DNA from: Aureispira sp. CCB-QB1
Lineage (GTDB): Bacteria; Bacteroidota; Bacteroidia; Chitinophagales; Saprospiraceae
DNA length: 64,000 nt
Assembly: GCF_000724545.1 (NCBI RefSeq)
Contig: NZ_JHBV01000031.1
Coordinates: 1 to 64,000 of the forward strand
Direction of reading: 5' to 3'
Shown: piece after piece, positions 19,273 to 27,652 of the stretch
Numbering within the stretch: the first letter of the stretch is position 1
Layout of the letters: each line of letters begins with the position of its first letter
Notes under the pieces: generated by a model
Seen by the model: the letters and a program-made list of their open reading frames with translations, nothing else
What the model was told of the DNA's origin: nothing
Database searches by the model: none
Made by a program: the position numbers and the translations under genes

Positions 19273-19301
19273 ACTCTGTTCTTTTTGAGCAGGGTCTTTT
19301 G
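19273..19301 (+). terminator. Probable rpsU terminator
   Basis: A 10-bp stem (19273-19282 with 19288-19297, two G-T pairs) has a TTTTT loop and is followed by TTTTG. It lies 65 bases after the rpsU stop codon. Confidence 0.6.
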
Positions 19302-19580
19302 TCGTTTGATGTGAGCCGTGTTACAGGGTTGAGAGTATTGTGGCTGTAAGTGTTCGGTAGTACACTTTAATAAATGGTTAAAAAATAATTGAATGGAACT
19401 ATTTATAGGATAGAAACGTATTTTTATCCTACAAATTGAAACCCATATGAAAATTAGATAGTTATTTATTGGACTTGTCTCGTTTTTTAGGAGAGCGAAT
19501 ATCTTCTAAGAGACGAGACTTTTTTAAGTAATCGATTAAGAGGATGGTATAGTAAAGGCATCTAAACAAACACGAAGTTT
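19302..19580. other. Non-coding region between rpsU and the SDR gene
   Basis: No gene is visible. GTCTCGT (19477-19483) and ACGAGAC (19513-19519), followed by TTTTTT, form a long-loop terminator-like hairpin on the plus strand. GGATAGAAACG...TTTTTATCC near 19413-19432 forms another small hairpin. These could belong to a short untranslated RNA or a second terminator; the sequence does not decide. Confidence 0.4.
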
Positions 19581-20381
19581 TTAAGAAATACCAAACAAGC
19601 GTTTAATCTGTTGACTGACAATCTTAATTCTTAATTTGGTTGGAAGAAAACGTGTTAAAAAATAATGCCCCAACCGCATGAAAAAGCTTCCAGCTACATA
19701 GTTAGGCGACTTTCCAAGTGCTCGAAGAGCTTGTTGTACCGATTGTTGAACAGACATAACCATACCTCCATTGCCATCACCACCTTGAGCGATGTAACCA
19801 GGAGTTTTGGTTGGTCCAGGCATAAAACCAAGGACATCGACACCAAAGGGTTTTAGTTCTGCCCAAAGAGACTCTGCTAGTTTTAAATCAAAAGCTTTAG
19901 TAGCAGCGTAAGTAGCATTGTAGGCACTAGATAGCTCTCCTGCACCAGAGGATAGGATGATAATGCCTCCACGTCTCTGAGCTTGCATCTGGCGAGCAAA
20001 ATGATGGGTTAACAATAAAACGACTTTGGTATTTAAGTGCAATTGCATAGACAAAAACTGAGTCGATTGAGGAGCAAAATAGCCAATTTTAGAAATGCCT
20101 ACGTTATTGATTAACAATCCAATTTGATAGGCTTGGATTTGAGGCAAAAGTAATTCTAAAAAATCTGTTCTAGAGAGATCAAGGACAATCGGACGTACTT
20201 CTACTTTTGTTTTCTGCGTAATTTCTTCGCACGTTGTAAGCAAGGCAGTTTTATTGTGGTCAACAGCAATAATAGAAATGCCTTTTTGAGCAATTTGGAG
20301 CGCAAATTCAGCTCCTAGCCCCATAGCAGCACCTGTTATTAATGCCCAAGGACCATATTGTTGAGCAAATGTTTGATTCAT
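19581..20381 (-). CDS. SDR family oxidoreductase
   Basis: A 266-residue short-chain dehydrogenase with the glycine motif TGAAMGLG (about 16-23), NNVG, catalytic Ser in ILSSGAGE and YxxxK in NATYAATKAF. The C-terminal extension is basic (LRIKIVSQQIKRLFG), perhaps membrane-associating. It resembles 17-beta-hydroxysteroid/3-ketoacyl-type reductases; the substrate is unknown. Its ATG overlaps the stop of the upstream secreted dikinase-like gene by one base (TAATG), implying translational coupling. It is not closely similar to the other SDR at 5569. Confidence 0.87.
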   Translation of the reverse strand: MNQTFAQQYGPWALITGAAMGLGAEFALQIAQKGISIIAVDHNKTALLTTCEEITQKTKVEVRPIVLDLSRTDFLELLLPQIQAYQIGLLINNVGISKIGYFAPQSTQFLSMQLHLNTKVVLLLTHHFARQMQAQRRGGIIILSSGAGELSSAYNATYAATKAFDLKLAESLWAELKPFGVDVLGFMPGPTKTPGYIAQGGDGNGGMVMSVQQSVQQALRALGKSPNYVAGSFFMRLGHYFLTRFLPTKLRIKIVSQQIKRLFGIS

Positions 20382-22885
20382 TATCTTTTTACAAATTTTT
20401 TAGAGGTGTAGGTTCCTTTATGAGCTAAAAAGCCACTTAATACGTAAATTCCTGGAGGTAAATCTTTGATATAAATCCTAAAATCTGGATGGTTAGAAAT
20501 GCTTAGACATTGGTGTAACACTTGTTTGCCAAGCATATTACTAATCATAACCTCCGAAGGATTTCCGTCTATCCAATCTACTTGGATGTAGTCACTAGCA
20601 GGATTCGGATATAGATTAAAATCAAGATGATCGGAATCAGGAATACTAAAGGAATGGGTAGCTTGATAGGCAACCCAAGGGCGGGCTTGTTTGATAATTA
20701 ATTGACCATCACGCGTGATTTTGTATTCTATTTCCATGGCAAATGTTTCATTACCAATAGCATCATAAAGCCCTTCAAATTCATGGTGAATGGTGGTTAA
20801 ATAAGTGCGCATTTGGTTAAGGTAATCTCCTTGCATGATGGTGGTATTATTGGCAGCAAGATTAGAACGTCTAACGAGGATGTAATCGTTAGAACTTGAC
20901 GAGTTGGCATCCAATAAAATTTCTTCAGGAATAGCATTGCCATCTGGATTGGTAATTAGAGTTTCCCCTACTTGTGAATTTAGGTAATAAAACGTATTGT
21001 TGGTTTGGTAAACAGGATCTTTGCTAACTCCTACACCATTGACTTGCTCATTGGCATAGTTGGAATGACAGAGTAGTGCCATAGATGCTGTAAAATGGTT
21101 GACCTTATAAAACGCTCGTTCGTCAAAAGCTCTCAAACTCCACAAACTGGCATAAACTTGTTGAACGGATTTTGCAATATGCCCTTCATTTGGATGATGG
21201 GTCTTAGATTCGTATAGTCCAGCGCCATTAAAACCTGGTAAATCCTCATTATTAGTACTAGAGCGACACCGAATAGAAGTGTTCGGAGGAAATGAAGCTT
21301 GCATCTTTTCTAAATTATCCCGCATCCAATTGGGCATTAAAGCATTTTCTATTTTTTTTCTAAAATCGGCTAAAAGATGTGCTCTTAAGTTTCGGTTGGT
21401 GGCAAAATCTGGATTGCTAAGCATCAACCTAGCTTGTTCAAAAAGATTGTTGTGCTTCATGAACTTCTGATAATAATAAAAGGGAATGCCAAAACCATTG
21501 GGAATTGTTCCTTCTGGAAAACCAAACGTTCGCATGGTTGCAACATTGGCACATTTGGCACCAAAACCGTCGTACATCGAAAAGGTAATTTCATCTAAAG
21601 GTAAGATGGCGTCATGATTTAGATTTAAAGGAGAGGTTTGTTTTTGCTCAGGGCGTAAGCTCTCATACCATTGATTGACTTCTTCTGAACTGGCTTCTCG
21701 AATAAAAAACTTATCGGGCTCGACTTTGAAATAAATAGTATGATTTAATAAGCGAGCAATGGAGTCTATAGATAAGGGGTCTCGAATAAATGCATTGGGT
21801 ACGCCGTCTTGAATCGCCCTTAAATTAACATGAGACAAAGGTGTTTGTATGACAGAGGTGATTATTCCTCCTACACGAGGTAGAGAGTTGGGTAAAGAGG
21901 CATATAAAACAATATCTTTGATTCCTGGAATATCAGACAAAGACATTTCCCTAAAAAAGCCATATCCCTCTGCTTCATTCAATCCCCAATAGTCAACTTG
22001 GGCAAAAACATCTTTTTCAAAAAGCAATGGAATTCTAGAAGTTTTGTACTTTGTCGAATCTCGTTCGTATTCGTCTTGGCTGTTTGTGGTAACGTAATAA
22101 GACAAATTATTGTTAAGAAAAGGCATATTGGCTGCTAGCAGCTCATGACACTTTTGAACGATTTCAAAATTTTCGCCATGTCCATTGCTATAATTAAAAG
22201 CAAAAGTACCCAAAGTACCATTGTTCGAAATAGTAGTAGGGTGATAAATAAGTTGTCCTTTTTTGACATCATTTCCTAGATGTCTAATGCCTACTGCATT
22301 GGCAAAATCTGCGTGAAGGGTATGCGTATTTCCATTAATGAAATAGACTTTAGGTGCTGTCGTAAAATCGGTAATAATAAACTTAGCATACCGTTTCCCA
22401 TTAAGAAATTCAGACCATTGTACAAAATCTCTTGCAATAGATAATTGATTGAATGTACTAAAGCTATCAATTGAGATGCTTCCATTGACTGGGGCGATAG
22501 ATGGAGCAGCGTTAATGGGGTTTTGAGTAGGGAAATTTTGAAGCTCTGAAATATCGTCTATGCCATCACCATCTATATCATAGGGAGCGGCAATGGGATA
22601 TTCTAAGACTTGATAATGTGCAAGCGAATAGTATGCTAATGGTTCGGTAAGAGTGGTTGTGCCTGATTTACCAAGTTGGATGGAAGTGGTCAACTCGAAA
22701 CTTTGAGTACTATCGTGTCTTACTTGTAAAAGATAATAGTGTTGAGTAGTTGAAGAAACTTCTAACTGAACTCGTCCATCTATTGTGGTCGAATAATTGA
22801 TAATAGGCACTTGTTGCCCAAAGACAGAACAACACAAAGGAGTTGCCATTATAAAAAAGAGAAGAAAGTAAACTATTTTATACAT
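20381..22885 (-). CDS. Secreted dikinase-like (His domain + ATP-grasp) protein with T9SS tail
   Basis: An 834-residue protein with a signal peptide (1-23). A phosphohistidine-swivel-like segment has candidate His352 in TPLSHVNLRA...GVPNAF. A PEP-synthase-type nucleotide-binding domain covers about 430-755: GAKCANVATMRTFGFPEG, IRCRSSTNNEDLPGFNGAGL and the terminal IKQARPW. A T9SS sorting domain ends the protein (about 760-834; LYPNPASDYIQVDW, GIYVLSGF). His domain followed by ATP-grasp is the order found in plant alpha-glucan water dikinases, not in PpsA or PPDK. Function is unknown. An ATP-using enzyme exported across the outer membrane is unexpected; it may be a surface protein that has kept only the fold. 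It is coupled to the downstream SDR gene. Confidence 0.8.
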   Translation of the reverse strand: MYKIVYFLLFFIMATPLCCSVFGQQVPIINYSTTIDGRVQLEVSSTTQHYYLLQVRHDSTQSFELTTSIQLGKSGTTTLTEPLAYYSLAHYQVLEYPIAAPYDIDGDGIDDISELQNFPTQNPINAAPSIAPVNGSISIDSFSTFNQLSIARDFVQWSEFLNGKRYAKFIITDFTTAPKVYFINGNTHTLHADFANAVGIRHLGNDVKKGQLIYHPTTISNNGTLGTFAFNYSNGHGENFEIVQKCHELLAANMPFLNNNLSYYVTTNSQDEYERDSTKYKTSRIPLLFEKDVFAQVDYWGLNEAEGYGFFREMSLSDIPGIKDIVLYASLPNSLPRVGGIITSVIQTPLSHVNLRAIQDGVPNAFIRDPLSIDSIARLLNHTIYFKVEPDKFFIREASSEEVNQWYESLRPEQKQTSPLNLNHDAILPLDEITFSMYDGFGAKCANVATMRTFGFPEGTIPNGFGIPFYYYQKFMKHNNLFEQARLMLSNPDFATNRNLRAHLLADFRKKIENALMPNWMRDNLEKMQASFPPNTSIRCRSSTNNEDLPGFNGAGLYESKTHHPNEGHIAKSVQQVYASLWSLRAFDERAFYKVNHFTASMALLCHSNYANEQVNGVGVSKDPVYQTNNTFYYLNSQVGETLITNPDGNAIPEEILLDANSSSSNDYILVRRSNLAANNTTIMQGDYLNQMRTYLTTIHHEFEGLYDAIGNETFAMEIEYKITRDGQLIIKQARPWVAYQATHSFSIPDSDHLDFNLYPNPASDYIQVDWIDGNPSEVMISNMLGKQVLHQCLSISNHPDFRIYIKDLPPGIYVLSGFLAHKGTYTSKKFVKR

Positions 22886-23060
22886 TGGGAATCTATATTT
22901 TAAAATCAGCTTGGGGGACTCATCTCATAAGAGAAGTTGTTCTATTAGCAAACGAAATATAGCCACACAATGTTTCCTTTTAACTTTCTATCATAGAGAA
23001 AACACGAGTTGTATTTTTAGTATTAGAAGCCTTGTACTTTCTTTTTTATAAAAAAAATTA

Positions 23061-23102
23061 CGTTCGCTAAAGTTCTTTCTTAAAAGGGAACTTTAGCGAA
23101 CG
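23061..23102 (-). terminator. Intrinsic terminator of prfC
   Basis: A perfect 15-bp stem (CGTTCGCTAAAGTTC with its complement; arms 23061-23075 and 23088-23102) has a 12-base loop. On the minus strand it is followed by TAA and a run of T. It lies 17 bases after the prfC stop. Confidence 0.85.
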
Positions 23103-23118
23103 CAATAGGATAAGGAGT

Positions 23119-24696
23119 TTAAAATTCTGAAGTAAAATGGAACTCCAATTCTGGATAATCTGTTTGAGCGGATTCTAGCATCCATCTAGATTCTGCTAAA
23201 TAAACATTTCTACCTTCCTTATCTTTAGCCATGTAGTTGGCTTTTTTGCGAATGAACTCACTTAACTTTGCATGATCGGTTGTTGTAATCCAACAAGCTT
23301 TGTATAAGTTGATGGGTTCATAACGACAACTAGCTCCATATTCATGTTTGAGTCTATATTGAAGGACTTCAAATTGAAGTTGTCCAACCGTACCAATAAT
23401 TTTTCTATTGTTAGAATTTTTAACAAACAATTGAGCGACTCCTTCGTCCATCAACTGTCGAATTCCTTTTGACAATTGTTTGGATTTCATAGGGTCTGCA
23501 TTTTCAATATATTTAAATTGTTCAGGTGAGAAACTAGGGATACCTTTGAAGTGTAAAACTTCTCCTTCCGTTAGAGTATCTCCAATTTTGAAGTTCCCTG
23601 AATCGTACAAGCCAACAATATCACCAGGGTAAGCATTGTCAACCACTTCCTTTTTGGAAGCCATAAAGGTAGTTGGGTTGGAAAATTTTATTTTTTTGTC
23701 TTTGCGAACGTGCAAGTAGTTGGTATTTCGTTGGAATGTACCCGAGCAAACACGCAAAAAGGCAATACGGTCTCTATGGCGAGGGTCCATGTTGGCGTGA
23801 ATTTTAAATACAAAGCCAGAAAATTTGTCCTCGTAAGGGTCTATAACCCGTTCTTCTGTTTTGAATGTAACAGGAGAGGGAGCAATTTCAATAAAACAGT
23901 CTAAGAGTTCTTTTACACCAAAATTATTGACAGCAGAACCAAAGAAAACAGGAGATAATTTTCCTGCCAAGTACTGTTCTTTGTCAAAAGCAGGATAAAC
24001 GCCTTCTATGGTTTCGACCTCTTCTCTAAGCGTTTCGGCAGCATCCGCACCAATATGTTGCTCTAGTTCGGGAGAATTGATGTCATTAAAACCTAAAATG
24101 TTGCCATATTTCGTATTAGGAGAGAATAAGTTCAACTCTTTTTGGTACAAATTATAAACCCCTTTAAAGCTCTGCCCCATTCCAATGGGCCAACTCAATG
24201 GGCAAGTAGTCAATTTTAATTTGTCCTCAATTTCATCCAATAAATCAAAGCCATCTTTTCCTTCCCTATCCATTTTGTTGATAAAAACAATTACGGGAGT
24301 ATCTCGCATTCGACAAACCTCTACTAGCTTTTCTGTTTGCTCTTCCACCCCTTTTGCAACGTCCATCACAACAATAACACTATCTACAGCAGTCAGGGTA
24401 CGATAGGTGTCTTCGGCAAAATCTTTGTGACCAGGCGTATCCAAAATGTTGATATTACAATCTTTGTAATTAAATCCCATAACAGAGGTAGCAACAGAAA
24501 TACCACGTTGTTTTTCAATCTCCATAAAATCTGAAGTGGTGGATTTCTTAATCTTGTTTGACTTTACAGCTCCTGCTACTTGGATGGCTCCACCAAAAAG
24601 CAATAGTTTTTCTGTTAAGGTCGTTTTACCACCATCAGGATGGGCAATTACAGCAAATGTTCTGCGTCTTTGAATTTCTTCTTTAAAATTGGCCAT
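23119..24696 (-). CDS. prfC: Peptide chain release factor 3
   Basis: A translational GTPase of 525 residues, close to the usual 529, that removes RF1/RF2 from the ribosome after termination. The G motifs are AHPDGGKTT (G1, where HPDAGKTT is commoner), DTPGHKDF (G3) and NKMDREG (G4). The RF3-typical FRAMEWORK is present: [32 protein letters not shown] and WI-type C-terminal segments. I prefer ATG 24696 ([14 protein letters not shown]) because homologues begin a few residues before RRRTF. An in-frame ATG at 24723 would add nine residues. Confidence 0.95.
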   Translation of the reverse strand: MANFKEEIQRRRTFAVIAHPDGGKTTLTEKLLLFGGAIQVAGAVKSNKIKKSTTSDFMEIEKQRGISVATSVMGFNYKDCNINILDTPGHKDFAEDTYRTLTAVDSVIVVMDVAKGVEEQTEKLVEVCRMRDTPVIVFINKMDREGKDGFDLLDEIEDKLKLTTCPLSWPIGMGQSFKGVYNLYQKELNLFSPNTKYGNILGFNDINSPELEQHIGADAAETLREEVETIEGVYPAFDKEQYLAGKLSPVFFGSAVNNFGVKELLDCFIEIAPSPVTFKTEERVIDPYEDKFSGFVFKIHANMDPRHRDRIAFLRVCSGTFQRNTNYLHVRKDKKIKFSNPTTFMASKKEVVDNAYPGDIVGLYDSGNFKIGDTLTEGEVLHFKGIPSFSPEQFKYIENADPMKSKQLSKGIRQLMDEGVAQLFVKNSNNRKIIGTVGQLQFEVLQYRLKHEYGASCRYEPINLYKACWITTTDHAKLSEFIRKKANYMAKDKEGRNVYLAESRWMLESAQTDYPELEFHFTSEF

Positions 24697-24908
24697 GGTA
24701 TGTTTACTAATTATAAAATGCAAAATATTGGAAAAGTCTGCAAAAATAAGGATTTTATACTGAAGTGATAATAAAAGCGAAGGTTTTCATTTATAGAAGC
24801 ATAAAAACATAAAAAAGAGATGGCTTGTTTATAGAAGGAATAAGGTATAATGAATGCTTTTGAAACGTCTTTACAAGAGGAGAAGAATAATTTTTAAAAC
24901 TTAAGGTT

Positions 24909-25367
24909 ATGCAATTATTATTTACAGGGCACTTGATATCTGCTATTATTTTGTTTTTCATGGGAATAATTCACGTGCGATCACTTCAAGTAGTAATTGC
25001 AAACATAGAAGTAGTAGGCTTTGATCCCATCGCTTATGATGAACCTGCACATAACTTTGCCATACGTGCCGTATTTTTTTGTGCTTTGACTATATTTGTG
25101 GGTTACAAAACTCGAGCAAGATTGCCCTTGATAGGTGCTTTCTTAGTAGGCAATGGGAGTTGTTTTTTAGGTTTTGGCTTGATAATGATTGGAGTACCTC
25201 GTTATGTCAATATGTATGATGCCTTTTGGTATTGGTGTTTTTACATGGGAGCAAATCTTATTTTAACCATTATAGCCATTGCCCAATATGAAAAAGCGGC
25301 ACCAATAACGCCCATTTATCAGGATAATGTTTTAGATGATTTTTTAGACGATTTTTTAGACAAATAG
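24909..25367 (+). CDS. Four-helix membrane protein, first of three paralogues
   Basis: A 152-residue integral membrane protein of unknown function. Predicted helices lie at about 4-22, 50-66, 72-93 and 103-123, with a polar loop after helix 1. The acidic tail APITPIYQDNVLDDF resembles the tail APIMKPIYKDEILDDL of the protein at 26697. The next gene begins 26 bases later and carries a related four-helix module at its C-terminus. The three genes therefore look like a small operon that arose by duplication. No known family was recognised. Confidence 0.75.
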   Translation: MQLLFTGHLISAIILFFMGIIHVRSLQVVIANIEVVGFDPIAYDEPAHNFAIRAVFFCALTIFVGYKTRARLPLIGAFLVGNGSCFLGFGLIMIGVPRYVNMYDAFWYWCFYMGANLILTIIAIAQYEKAAPITPIYQDNVLDDFLDDFLDK

Positions 25368-25393
25368 TGCATATTTTTGCTAGAAGATAGATT

Positions 25394-26659
25394 ATGACAA
25401 CATTAAAAGAGACCACACTAAAGGAAGAAACAGTGCTTTATGCTACTACTTTTCCTGTGGGAACAATTATTTGCGAGCATCCAGTTGCTGATACTTCAGA
25501 CATTGTTTGTTCTATCAAGATTATTGCCCCTCAAAAAATCTTGGATCAAAGTGTGGTTCAGATGCAGTTGACAGGAAGCACCGTATTATTTCCTTCTCAA
25601 ACAACGTTTTATTACAAGATAAAAAATGAAGCGGTTGAGTATGCTTCAGAGAATGTCCCAGCTTCTGTAGCACTTCAAGAAGATTTGCAGGTTGTAGGTT
25701 TTTCAATTCCTGCTTCGTCTCAACTCATGTTCTTAACCAATACTAGCCAAGCTTTTGTTGGAGAAGAAGAGGAGTCTGATCGTTTGCAAGCGAATGATTT
25801 TAGAGCGACAGTATTAATTTTATTAAAGGAGAAAATAACTTTAGGGCGAACAACCTTGCCTAAAGAATCTCATATATACCTTACGGGCAAAGAATTGTCT
25901 TGGAGCTATTTTGGAGAAGATGCCAACCAGAACAAGATGCATCAACAAGGTGTGTTGATGGACTTTAGAGCACATGTAGAGCAAGCTTTAAAAACAGGAG
26001 AACTTGGTGATATTGAATATGAGGCATTGGAGTATCTGTCTACAAGTTATTTCAAAGAAAATATAGAATGGGCTTGTACTTTGTTAGGGCATTATTATAA
26101 AAATAAAGAGGAAAAGACAATTGCCGCCAAATATTACCTACAAGCTTACCGAACTGTTGTCGAAACAGACACTCCCAACCGAGAAAAAGCTTACCAATTA
26201 GATTATTGGATCTCAAAATTAAAGATGGGAGTCTCAATTACAGAAAAAAAGCATTCTTTAAGAAAGTTCTATATGTTTAATATTTTCTTGGTAGTAGTGC
26301 TTTTCTATGCAGGAGTCCATTTAAACGAAGAAGAAAAAGCATTCTTAGCAGGCTTACGCCCCCAACAAGATTCTTATGATTGGGCAACGTCTTTTTATGC
26401 TATATTGGGACTTATATGCTCTTTATTTGCGACCTATGTAGGCATTCGAACTTGGGCAACAATGCGCCGGATGGGAGTTGCTGTAGGCTTACTTTCGTTG
26501 CTTGGGTTTATTTATTCTATGGTTGTTTTGGTTTATGCAGATACCATGCGTATGGAAGATGTCCTAATGGTTTATGGTCCTTATATTGTGTTGGGAATGT
26601 GGCTGAATGCCTATGTGATGATGATGCGAGATCGTGATTTTTTGGAGGAGGAAGGCTAA
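25394..26659 (+). CDS. Soluble domain fused to a four-helix membrane module
   Basis: A 421-residue protein. Residues 1-285 are soluble and unrecognised; a helical, TPR-like stretch lies at about 210-260 (WACTLLGHYYKNKEEKTIAAKYYLQAYR). The C-terminus holds four predicted helices (about 293-308, 328-346, 355-378, 388-410). Between them are an acidic loop (LNEEEKAFLAGLRPQQDSYD) and an IRTWATMRR segment that parallel the loop and IRTAQR segment of the protein at 26697. It is the middle gene of the paralogous trio. The name and function of the family are unknown to me. Confidence 0.72.
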   Translation: MTTLKETTLKEETVLYATTFPVGTIICEHPVADTSDIVCSIKIIAPQKILDQSVVQMQLTGSTVLFPSQTTFYYKIKNEAVEYASENVPASVALQEDLQVVGFSIPASSQLMFLTNTSQAFVGEEEESDRLQANDFRATVLILLKEKITLGRTTLPKESHIYLTGKELSWSYFGEDANQNKMHQQGVLMDFRAHVEQALKTGELGDIEYEALEYLSTSYFKENIEWACTLLGHYYKNKEEKTIAAKYYLQAYRTVVETDTPNREKAYQLDYWISKLKMGVSITEKKHSLRKFYMFNIFLVVVLFYAGVHLNEEEKAFLAGLRPQQDSYDWATSFYAILGLICSLFATYVGIRTWATMRRMGVAVGLLSLLGFIYSMVVLVYADTMRMEDVLMVYGPYIVLGMWLNAYVMMMRDRDFLEEEG

Positions 26660-26696
26660 GTTTTTTTGAATAGTTACTTAACTCTTAACAAGTCGA

Positions 26697-27152
26697 ATGA
26701 AAACACTTTACCGCATACAAGCTTTTTTAGGTTTTATACTGTATCTCATTGGCTTTAATTTGGAGCAAGAACAACAGCGATTGGTTGCTATTTTCTATGA
26801 AAATGGATATGATGCTGGACCTTATGGAAAACCTTCTATGTATTTTGCCATAGCGGCAGGAATATACTGTCTGTATTGCTTTTTGGTCGCCATTCGCACC
26901 GCTCAACGACTTCCTTTTATGGGACGCATTTGGAGTGTAGCAAGTCTCTGTTTAGGAATTTTCTCCGTTATCTTATTTTCAAGCCCTAGAGCGATTAGCT
27001 TGGAGGAGTGTTTCTGGGCTTGGACACTATACATTGCTCTAGGGTGGGGATGGACGGTTATTGTTTATCGTACTATTGATAACGCTCCTATTATGAAGCC
27101 GATTTATAAGGATGAAATCCTAGATGATTTATCAACCAGCTCAAACGAATAG
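26697..27152 (+). CDS. Four-helix membrane protein, third paralogue
   Basis: A 151-residue membrane protein with helices at about 8-22, 48-66, 73-94 and 104-122. It parallels the protein at 24909: an acidic or polar loop after helix 1, a basic R-A/T-x-R-LP turn before helix 3, a W-rich helix 4 and a PIYKDEILDDL tail. A degenerate copy of the dispersed motif (26661-26680) lies upstream. The alkyltransferase-like gene that follows starts 1 base after this stop, so they are probably co-transcribed. Confidence 0.72.
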   Translation: MKTLYRIQAFLGFILYLIGFNLEQEQQRLVAIFYENGYDAGPYGKPSMYFAIAAGIYCLYCFLVAIRTAQRLPFMGRIWSVASLCLGIFSVILFSSPRAISLEECFWAWTLYIALGWGWTVIVYRTIDNAPIMKPIYKDEILDDLSTSSNE

Positions 27153-27153
27153 A

Positions 27154-27483
27154 ATGGAATTTGATAAAGAACAATTTATAAAAGATATTTATGCCATTAC
27201 TCGACTAATTCCTAAAGGTAGAGTAACGAGTTATGGTGCTATTGCAACAGCCTTGGAGCAAAAACGCCGTGTTCGAATGGTGGGGTGGGCAATGCATGGA
27301 TGTCCAGAGGATGTACCAGCGCATCGAGTCTTGAATCGAAACGGTGTTTTGACTGGTCGTACTGCTTTTGGAGGAAATTTGATGGCAGAATTACTCCAAG
27401 CAGAAGGTATTGTTGTGAAAGATAATAAGGTGGTTGATTTTAAAACGCTCTTTTGGGACCCTCTAAAAGATATGGATTGTTGA
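27154..27483 (+). CDS. Alkyltransferase-like (ATL) DNA-repair protein
   Basis: A protein of about 109 residues related to the DNA-binding domain of O6-methylguanine-DNA methyltransferase. It has the helix-turn-helix and wing (IPKGRVTSYGAIATALEQKRRVRMVGWAMHG). The methyl-acceptor motif PCHRV is replaced by PAHRV, so the reactive cysteine is absent. This is the mark of ATL proteins, which bind alkylated guanines and recruit nucleotide excision repair. I chose ATG 27154 because residues before it (from 27124) overlap the upstream gene and have no family match. Confidence 0.9.
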   Translation: MEFDKEQFIKDIYAITRLIPKGRVTSYGAIATALEQKRRVRMVGWAMHGCPEDVPAHRVLNRNGVLTGRTAFGGNLMAELLQAEGIVVKDNKVVDFKTLFWDPLKDMDC

Positions 27484-27542
27484 GTAATAGACGATGTTTT
27501 GTTGGAGTAAGTGCCGCTAAAAAAGAAAGCGCATTTATGCAG

Positions 27543-27563
27543 TTTTTACTGAACGATTATTGA
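27543..27563 (+). repeat. Copy of the dispersed motif upstream of the acylase gene
   Basis: It matches TTTTTCTGAACGATTACTTA with about three substitutions and lies 90 bases before the acylase start. Confidence 0.45.
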
Positions 27564-27652
27564 AAGATGGAAAAAAACAGTAAATTTCATTGTTTTGATC
27601 TTTTCGCTGCTGTAACCAAAAGGTCTATTTTATGTCTTCTCATTATTAAAAA

